In this document: piece by piece, positions 55,973 through 64,000 of the stretch | How positions within the stretch are numbered: the first letter of the stretch is position 1 | Layout of the letters: every line of letters begins with the position of its first letter | NCBI RefSeq assembly: GCF_002999335.1 | Contig: NW_020312767.1 | Coordinates: 92,737 to 156,736 of the forward strand | DNA length: 64,000 bases | Reading direction: 5' to 3' | DNA from: Cyclospora cayetanensis | Taxonomy: Eukaryota; Apicomplexa; Conoidasida; Eucoccidiorida; Eimeriidae | Position numbers and translations under genes: made by a program | The notes under the pieces: generated by a model | The model's input: the letters and a program-made list of their open reading frames with translations, nothing else | Databases searched by the model: none | What the model was told of the DNA's origin: nothing

Positions 55973-58900
55973 GCTGGATTTGGTGTCTGGGCCTTGTGGC
56001 CTGTTTGTAAACCTGAAGAATTTCATTAGTGTCTCCTTGGAGGCTCTACCAGCCGATGCAGCCCTAAGCGGCTCCCGCGTCTACGTCCATCTCAGCACAA
56101 ATATTCACTTGACAAACGCCATTACAACAGCCCAAAAGAGGCGGCAAGCGTGTCGAGAGGGTCGAGATAACGGGGGCAGTGCCGAAAATGGAGAGCCTCC
56201 AGAAGTTGACATGATCACAAAGCCGACTAAGATGGCCATCGCTGTTGAAGGAGGGTTCGTCCACACTATGATTCCCTGCTGGTGACGGCATTTCCGTGGC
56301 TGGTGCTGTTACTACTGGTGCGACATTGCAGTTCCCAGGCGTCCTGCCGTGTGCTGGTGTGGATGCTTAGCTTTAGTGCGGATGGCGACCTAATCGACCC
56401 CGCTGGGAATTTTGCTGCCGTCGAGCCAACGATTACCTATCGGCTGTGTGTCTATACACCCGCGGAAACAGCACCCGGAGGAACTGCTGCTCTTTCAAAA
56501 AGCCTTGCCGAGCTATACCGCAGCAACAAGAGAAGTACCAAGCATCAAGGACAGAAGCGCTCTGAGGTAGAAGAGGAGGACGAGGAGCAGCAACAAAGGT
56601 GGCGTAGTGACGTTCTTCTGCTGCAGCAGCTGCAGGAACAACAACTGCAGCAGCTGGCGTTTCTGTCGCTGGAAGACCCTGACGTACCTGCTGTCATTGC
56701 TGCGATGGCGAAGCGCCTGTGCGAGATGAGGCATAGAGTGGCTGACGCAGCGCCTTGTGCAGCTTGGGTGGAGGAGATCTTCGTAAGTTTCATATTGCCA
56801 TTTCTGCTGCTCTATGTTGCTGCCTTTTCCGTATGTGTGGGCAGCAGCTGCTCCTGCACTCCTTGCGTCAATGAATTTTCCTGTTGTTGCTACAGTCAGC
56901 TATCGTTGTTGCACGTTTATCTCCCCCATAGTGAGCTCTATCCGATATAGCCTTCCACTGTTTGCTTCATCTGGTGTGCGTTGTGTATTTGTCTCTCCTG
57001 TAGTCTGCTGGTCAGCAGCATGATCAAAAAACGAACAAATGCCATTCTCCTGCTTCGGGTGTCCTTCCCCCCTAGGGTTAATTATTGGGTGTGCATGTAG
57101 CTGCAATATGTTAATTCAGCCAAGCAAGTATGCGGAAGACTTACCAGTTGTTCCGAATCCACCAAGGATTTCTCCTGCAAACTGGAAATGTGCTGACTGC
57201 GGCGCCTCCACCAACCTCTGGCTGAACCTCTCTGATGGGTGCGCTGCTGGTGTTGTTGCTGCTGCTGCGGTAAAGAGTGCTTGAGCACATTTGCTATTTG
57301 TGTTGAGGGTCTTGGTAAGGCAGGTGCTAGTCTTGACGGTGATTTTTTTTATTTTGTTGATTGGACTTACAGATTTATTGGCTGTGGCCGGAAGCTCTAC
57401 GGCGCAGGGGGAGGCTGTGCTGATGGGCGAGAGGGAGCCGCCATCAGACACTACAAGGTATCTTGTGCTTTTACTGTTCTCCAAGCTGCCTGACTGGCGC
57501 AGCTGTTGTTCTCCTCGCCTTCTTCGTTCATACGCGTGTTGCCTTTCTGCTCTCATACCCCTACCTTCTCGTTTGTCGCATTTCATCCACGTGCTTCGCT
57601 CGTGTCTACTTCTCTCTACCGCTCCATGTCTCGAAAACCTTCTTTGTTGTCGTCTCCAAATGTATCCTCGCGCTAACATCCTCATCTGCCCTCTAGTATA
57701 CATTCCACACCTTTTCGCGGCTCTTATTACTTGTGTCTCGACCTGTGCTGTTCCCCTACTGCATTTGGATGCTTCGCTTGCTTAATGTGCACGCAGGACA
57801 CGACCTGACGGTGTCTGCCCTTTTCACTGCCACATTGCGCCCCTTGACATTCACCTTTTTCGTTGTGATTGATCTTTCACCTGATCTGTCTGAATCTGCT
57901 GGTGTGCCTGCCTCTATGCATCCTTCAAGGCCTTTGGATCTCGGCCTCCACCTCGTTCGTCCATGTTACCTCTTTTTCGCCTTTTGTATGTCCGCCTCTG
58001 CCGCAGGAGACAGGGAGCATCTACCCGCTAATCGTAAAGCTTGGGACCATTTCTCCCGACTCGGCAGATGTATTTTCTTATGCCCCTGATGAAGACAGCA
58101 CAGTTATCGACCCAAAGCTCCCAGAGCACCTTGCCAGATTTGGTATTGAGTCGCAGCAGGTAAGTAACACGCCTTCATGTTGCTTCTGGGGCTGTTATTG
58201 TGTGGACCACGGGCTTCGGGTATCTTGCCATGAGTAAGCGTTACTACTGCTGCTACTCGTGTCTGCTCCCTTAGATGTTTCTCTATGTCTACAAGTGCCT
58301 GCTAAGAGCTGCTCATACTGTCTGGTGCTAGGTGGTTTGCTGCCATTGGTGTTGCTCTCACAGCTGCGAAAGACGGAGCGTAGCACAAACGAGTTGGCGA
58401 TTGACTTGAATTGCAAATACGACTGGGCTTCCCTCACGGCTGCTGCAGCAGAACAAGCGCAGCTGCAGAGGGGCCCCGGCAGAGTGGGGCTTAGGAATTT
58501 GGGGAACACATGCTACGCAAATGCAGTTCTCCAGGTATGCAGAGAGCATTAGGCAGAGAAATCCATATGGGCTAACGGGATCGCAGGCACGGAGCCTTGC
58601 AAACACGGAAAGAGGCGACAACCTAGAGAAAGGGGCAGAGTCAAGAGTTGTAGGGGCGACACAGATGATGCGGGGGACAGTGACTGGTGAGCTAGAGGTA
58701 GAATACTAGATAGGGGTGTATAGGTGAACAGGCGTAGAGGCCTCTCCGCTGGTTGGGGCACCAGTGGACGGTTGCAGTGGGAGGAGGGGTCTGTCGATGC
58801 TCGAGAGCATTGGGCTGAGAGACCTTTTGGTAGAGATGTGGGGCATGGTTTGGTATGTTACAGGCCCTTTTCAGCGTGCGCCACTTCTGTGAGAAGTTCT

Positions 58901-61900
58901 TATATCTATATGAACCAATGCTTTGCTGTCAAGGCCTCCATACAGAAGCAGCTGCAGTCACAGACCCCTCCAAATCTCTTTCCTTACAGCTGGGGGCTCT
59001 CGCGATGGCGCTGCAGACGCGAAGGGCCTCTTTACAGAAGGCCTTGGGATTGCAGCTACTACAGCAGGCGCTGCACAAGCAACACATTGAAGTTGACGAG
59101 AGGCAGCTCTTGAGTGGTACGCCATTTTTTAGGGTCTTACTAATCCTCCAGATGGGGTTTCGGAAAGCCTCGCGGTTTTCTGCATTCTGCATTACATTAA
59201 TGGCAGCAGTCTCTGAATTTCTGTGCTCAGCGTAGCATTTGCGCGGGACGTAACTGCATGGGTATGCTGCTCTGCTGCTGTCACCGCTACAGACTTGCCT
59301 TACCTGGTTCATGACGCGGTATCGCCTCTCTCGCTTCGCTCAATATTTGGGACTTTGCATGCGGAATTCGCAACCAGCAGACAACAAGATGCAGGTCAGC
59401 CCCATGTTGCTGGTGAGAGCTGCTGCTGGCACTAGCCTGATGGGTGTGGCTTAGGAACATCTAGGGCAGCAGAAACAAGCTGTCGAACTGCTGTTGTTTT
59501 TCAGAGGAGTTTCTGTCCCTTTTTCTCTCGTGGGTTGGGGAGAGGGAGTCCGGAGACAGGAGGCAACTGCAGCAGCTCAAGCGTTTGTTACAGTCTGGGA
59601 GCCCCTCTCCTACAGCAGCTGCTGCTGCCTCAATGGGGATTACCACGGAGACCGTAGAGGCAGCGGAAAGGGCCATGAAGAAGGGGACGGTGGACTCTTT
59701 GTTCTCGTTCGGGGTGGGTGTAGTGTGCTGCCCTGCACCTAACTGTTGCTGCTGCTACATTTACGAATGCCCTACTATGTGGGTCCACTTGTGGGAGCTT
59801 GCGGAAACTGTGCGTTAAGCCAGATGAAAGCATCATCCATCGTGAGGTTTGTTGCTAGTGAGGCTGTTGCTATTGTCCCTACTGGCATTTGCTACGTCTG
59901 TTGCTGTACTTACTGCTGTTGCATGTATATTGGCCGCAGGTAGAGCAGCGGCTGGAATGCCACCAGTCACACAAAGTTCGCTACACCTACAGCCGCCAGC
60001 AGGTTTTAGCTCTGCCAATCCCTGTGGATATACAGCAATATGAGGAACAGAGGGAGCAGCACGAGCAACAGGATCAAAGACAGCAAAAGAGAAGGAAGGG
60101 GGTTGGAGGTACCCCTACAGAGTCAGACACAGGGACCGATGCGGTCGTTGACGGCACGGAAACGGTGAGCTGTGCTGTTGTACTGCCAAATACTTAGCAA
60201 GGGCATATAGAGCGAGCTTTTATAAGTGGACCCAGGAGAACGATTTCCGACAAGTGCTAGTTAGAGTGTATATGCCCTGCCTGTGGGCTCTCCGTTACGG
60301 CCTGTCTTTCGAAGTAATTTCCTTTGTTCTTGTTTATTTGCATCTTTCTTCCTTCATAATTCTACAGGTAACTTGCAGCACATATTTTATGTCTTATTTT
60401 TGCCAGTGGACGTTTTGTTTGTGCAGCGCGATGAATCCGAAGAGGCGGCGCCTGCTCCTCCCTCTGTTTCCTTCTCCAGGTGTATCGCTGCAGCAGCGGC
60501 TGCTGCAACAGTAGATGACTACCTCTCGCCCGCCACTGGGGAGAAAGGCAGCGCAGAGAAAACGCTCCGGCTGACAAATTGCCCGGACTACCTCCTCGTT
60601 TTCCTAAAACGATTTTATATCAGCGACCGGTGGATCCCGAAAAAGCTCAAGTGCTCCGTTCAGGTATTCGCCGGAACTCTAGGATTAAGAATTTTGGCTC
60701 AGTATGGGTTTGGGTTTAAAGACCTGGGGCTTGGTTTAGGCGTTTTACAGGCTATAATGTCTTTTGGTGGTTTCGAAGTCTTAAGATTGTTATGAAGGGA
60801 CGGCTATCGCATTCCATGGGGTTTTGTTTGAGAAGATGTAGACGCAAGTTCATTGCAATTGCGATGGCTGAACAGATTCCTGATGAGGTGTCCTTTGAAG
60901 AGCTTCGCGCGTTTGGCCTCCAATCTGACGAAGTAGAACTACCCGACACACCGCAGCAGCAGCAACAACAACACAACGGAAACTCTTTGGCGGCGGCCGC
61001 TGCTGCCGAAACGATAGATTCGGAAGTAATGGCCACATTGCAATCTATGGGCTTTTCCAGCAACGCTGCTCAGTAAGAGAAAACCTTACTCAGCCATAAA
61101 AACAGAGATATGACACAATCGTGGAGGTTTGTAGAAACACAAGCACATGTAGTTCACGTAGAGCGAGGGAACAGTAGGCACTCAGCGAGCCACGGAGTTC
61201 CGGAACATGAGGCATTATATTGTGGAAGCAGACTTAATTGTGCTGGTCTTGGCTTTGGGGGCTTTGCTTTTCCTTTTTAGACGAGCCATTCGTGTCACTG
61301 GTGGAGCCTCCGCTGAGAGCTGCGTGGAATGGCTGATGGGCCACCTGGATGATCCGGAGATAAACGACCCTCTTCCTGTCTCTTCTCCATCCCATGCACC
61401 AGCTGATAGTAAAGGAGAACCAGACGCTGAAGCAGTTGCTAATCTCACTGCACTTGGCTTTGATGAACGAAGTGTACGCGCGGCTTTCCATGCCACCAGG
61501 TGCCCTCCCTCGTCTGCCGGGGGGCCCATGGGGTCTATGGCACCTGCCAGTGGACTCTTTGATGCCGGAAGAGCAGCAAACTGGCTGCTCTCTCAGGGTT
61601 CTGGTCTTGCTGCGGCAGTGGATGAAGCACTTGCAGCCGCAGCAACTGCTGCAGCTGCCGCCGCTACATTGGCAGAGCAGCAGAACGAAGACGCTCGCGA
61701 GCGTCAAGCAAGCGCAGCAGAGGAAGAGGGATTGCCTCCTTTGGAGCGTTGCCGTCTAGGGCTTGGGGATGGAGCAGGACGCTATCACCTGTTTGGCTTT
61801 GTGACTCATCTGGGCTCCAGTGTTTCGGGGGGGCACTATATCTGCCACGTGCGAGACGAGGATGGAGGGGGCTGGCTGCAATATAACGATGATAAAGTTA

Positions 61901-62028
61901 CGAAACTAAACTCCTGTAGCAGCGATCAGGCATATATACTGCTTTTCAAACGAGCACATTCAGATGCCAGAGACACCACGGAGATGGGAACAGCAACCGA
62001 ACCAGAAAAACCTTCAAGCCGCGGGTGA
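55973..62028 (+). CDS. USP5/isopeptidase T-type ubiquitin C-terminal hydrolase (5' end unresolved)
   Basis: Thirteen exons join in phase: 55973-56254, 56371-56782, 57120-57238, 57373-57457, 58007-58159, 58364-58534, 58864-59116, 59293-59394, 59505-59713, 59940-60164, 60427-60663, 60876-61072 and 61281-62028 (about 1,060 codons). Domain order equals human USP5: variant N-terminal zinc finger (VYVHLSTN to MAIAVEGGF), ZnF-UBP (NWKCADC, NLWLNLSDG, ETGSIYPLIVKLGTI), Cys box (GLRNLGNTCYANAVLQ, Cys codon 58511-58513), RQQDAEEFLSLFL, CPDYLLVFLKRF, two UBA domains (SEVMATLQSMGF, AVANLTALGFDERSV), and the His box (GGHYICHV, His 61834-61836; YNDDKV, Asp 61888-61890). The triad is intact. The family disassembles free polyubiquitin chains. 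A Glu/Gln insert lies in exon 2. The first exon is not found. Confidence 0.88.
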
Positions 62029-62739
62029 GTCGTGTGCGGTCCGTTGATTCGTCCGCCACACCACGTATTCTCCCGCCGCCACCACTGCATACGTCCGTTT
62101 AATATTGCCCTTTCCAATTTGCCCTCAACCCCACTCACCTGCCGCTTGTATCAGTCTCATCGCTTCTCGCGGCTGATGGCTCCTTAGGGGGAGGAGCCTC
62201 TCAGGTGCCCCAGGCTGCGAGTATTGTTGGTTTCGTCACAGCGGTATTGTTCCTTGTATTACGCCTGGCCCGATGTAGCAGGGTCATTTACAGCATGTGC
62301 TACTGCCACAGCTGTTGCGGCCTCACTAAGTTTTCTGCTGAAAGAGTTACGCACTCGGGCGCTCTTTCAGCTTTACGCAGTTTCCGCAGGAGCTAGAAAC
62401 AATAGCAATAAAACCTTTAGTAAGAGTGGACGTGGGCATTTTCGAACTCCTGCTGCTGTTGTTCTTTTTACTCTGCAAAGACGTGAACCGCGGGCACCTA
62501 AAGGGCAAACTGGCCCCTAGTTCATGAATTCTTCTAAGTGGATTGTGTGCATACGATCTCCCGCCTTTCTCCCACCGCGCATACCACCCTGCCTCTTCGA
62601 CGGAGTTGCTGGATAGGCCGTGCGGCAACGTTCAACTACGAAATAGTATACAAGTGACTTTGTGGAGTGTCTTAACGTACATTTCTTCTGTTGCAAAGTA
62701 CTGTTTCCTCAATAATAGCAGGCGCAATTTGGGGTTGGC
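62029..62739. other. 3' flank of the deubiquitinase gene
   Basis: The stop at 62026-62028 overlaps a good donor (CGCGG|GTGAGT), so a spliced extension is possible. A hydrophobic frame at 62205-62400 could then be a tail exon, but nothing in the family predicts it. Otherwise nothing is recognised. Confidence 0.35.
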
Positions 62740-62970
62740 GTGCCGTAGATGCGATGTCAAACTAGCTGCGAATGCTCGGAGTGCTACTAGGGTGCAGCTC
62801 CGCACCCAGCAGTCCCTCATTCCTCAATTCTGTACCTCTGGGAGGCGCGAGTAAAGGAAGGCGAGAGTTCTTTTGGGAACACTCAATAAGCTTCCACAGA
62901 GTTCTACATGCGTCTGGAGTTGAGCGCCTTTTGACGGAGGCCGTAGATGGAATTTTACAGCTGCTAGCAC
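62740..62970 (+). repeat. LTR-like repeat, right-edge element
   Basis: The copy contains GCGAATGCTCGGAGTGCT, GGTGCAGCTCCGCAC, GGGAACACTCAATAAGCTTC and GTCTGGAGTTGAG. It shares all blocks with the 51.1 kb and left-edge copies. Gag-like sequence follows about 130 bases on. Confidence 0.55.
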
Positions 62971-63099
62971 AGCATTGATCAATGCAGCTGTTCCTCCTTA
63001 TCCGCAGGCTCTGGACGCAGTGGAATGTCAGATATCTCTACGTCAGTAGTCTAGCTTCGGTCAAGTCGCTTGGTAGTATAGTAATTTGATTTTTGGCAA

Positions 63100-64000
63100 C
63101 ATGTAGAGAAAATATTTACTGACAGTGGAAGCTGGCGGTGGCATAATGCGCATTGAGGTCGTACAGGGTGGAGAACATGTGACCGCAGGAGCTCCACAGG
63201 GAGCGAAAAGGCCTGAGGCCTCAGCCCATAAAAGTCTACGGATCTGTCGATGAGGTCATGCGACTAGAAAAATGTGGTGGCTGAAATGACGAGCAATTAC
63301 GTGAAGATGTTCTAAGCCTTTCGGAGATGCATTTCGCTTTGCACCCCACAAAAGTACGAAATGGGAGTCCCTTGCGGCTAGGTTTTCATAGGGATAAGCC
63401 TTTCAATGTTGGTCCCGTTGGTGTAGAGGAACTTGTCTACCCGCACGTATTACTACAGTCCATACGTTCATACAATCCATCGCAGATCGCTCTGTGCCGA
63501 TGTCGACTCAACAGCGAGGTTTAGGAGAATTGGGGTGACAATTAAAGCAATATAATCTATCAATGGGTCACTTCATTGAGAAATGGAAAACTGTCTTGCG
63601 CTAAAGCCACAACGCAAACAAGCAGCTCCTTTACCACCGGCTTACTTTATTACCCCAAGTGTCACGTCACACAGTCGCAGGATGGCCAGTGACACGGCAA
63701 TTGAACAACCGATTTCTGAAACTTTCACGAATCAGCGAGCATCGACGTACCAGGAGATCATGAGTATGACCCCTGCTTCTTGGGCTTGAAAGTAAATTTT
63801 CATTTGGGAGTTAAAGCTTCTAGATGTTGGGGATGTGACATTCCGCTCTAGCATACAGTCTTAAGTGGAACAGGCAGAAAGCCTAAGGGAACCAGCGCTC
63901 CTCAGTATCCTCATACAGCTTCTAACAAATCATCCGCTTCAACGATTAATTGGTACACATAATCCGGCAGTGCAGGTACAAGCAAAAACTCTAAGAGCTT
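63100..64000 (+). pseudogene. Gag-like remnant running off the right edge
   Basis: Sequence from about 63120 resembles the decayed gag of the 45.8 kb element (AAGCTGGCGGTGGCATAATG against AAGCCGACGGTGGCACACCG, and TGAGGTCATGCGACTAGAAAA against CGAGGTCATGCCAAGAAGAAAA). Frames are broken. The element presumably continues beyond the window. Confidence 0.4.

Noticed and set aside
56282..56950. 222-codon frame taken as a separate gene from its own Met
   Set aside because: Its middle part is exon 2 of the deubiquitinase. Entry at 56371 restores the EGGFSADGD join and exit at 56782 uses GTAAGT. The first 30 and last 55 codons are intron.
1..64000. tRNA, rRNA, snRNA or CRISPR features
   Set aside because: I looked for T-loop (GGTTCRA) pairs with matching stems, conserved rRNA words and regularly spaced direct repeats. 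Isolated GTTCGATTC-like words (for example near 836) have no acceptor stem.

Overview
The window looks like nuclear DNA of a coccidian apicomplexan, most likely Eimeria or a close relative such as Cyclospora. The evidence is: many-exon eukaryotic genes with GT-AG introns; in-frame CAG/GCA triplet tracts giving poly-Gln and poly-Ala runs; degenerate TTTAGGG-like sequence in introns and spacers; secretory leaders followed directly by Phe, as in apicoplast proteins; and decayed Ty3/gypsy-type (chromovirus-like) LTR retroelements. The genus is inferred, not proven.

Layout. (1) 1-13 kb is poor in triplet repeats. It holds an LTR scrap at the left edge, three intronless orphan membrane-protein genes (1532-2983 +, 3910-5808 -, 10531-11076 +) and retroelement debris. 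(2) 13.9-30.6 kb is rich in CAG tracts. It holds a Gln-rich protein, a very long RRM protein (16.6-21.1 kb), a double glyoxalase/VOC protein with a secretory leader (minus), a divergently transcribed organellar initiation factor IF-3 (plus), and mRNA-decapping subunit DCP1 (minus, five exons, resolved from EVH1 domain to trimerization tail). (3) 30.6-38.4 kb has no intact gene but holds a decayed minus-strand pol (RT, RNase H, probable integrase) with a plus-strand pol scrap inside it. (4) 38.5-43.8 kb has a secreted thioredoxin-fold protein lacking the CxxC motif and an EamA/DMT-type transporter (minus, at least seven exons). (5) 43.8-52.2 kb is gene-poor. It contains a decayed plus-strand LTR element in the order LTR, gag zinc knuckle, RT, integrase, LTR. 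(6) 52.5-62.0 kb is again triplet-rich, with SRP14 (three exons) and a USP5/isopeptidase-T-type deubiquitinase (thirteen visible exons). (7) 62.7-64 kb is the start of another LTR element.

How the genes relate. The recognised genes are mostly housekeeping: mRNA decay (DCP1), co-translational targeting (SRP14), unanchored-ubiquitin recycling (USP5-like) and transport. Three proteins (VOC, IF-3, thioredoxin-like) carry leaders suggesting delivery to the apicoplast. Two of them are divergent neighbours sharing an 877-bp promoter region. I saw no operons, CRISPR arrays, tRNA or rRNA genes. Exon joins were worked out by hand from splice motifs, reading phase and family alignment, and have no transcript support.
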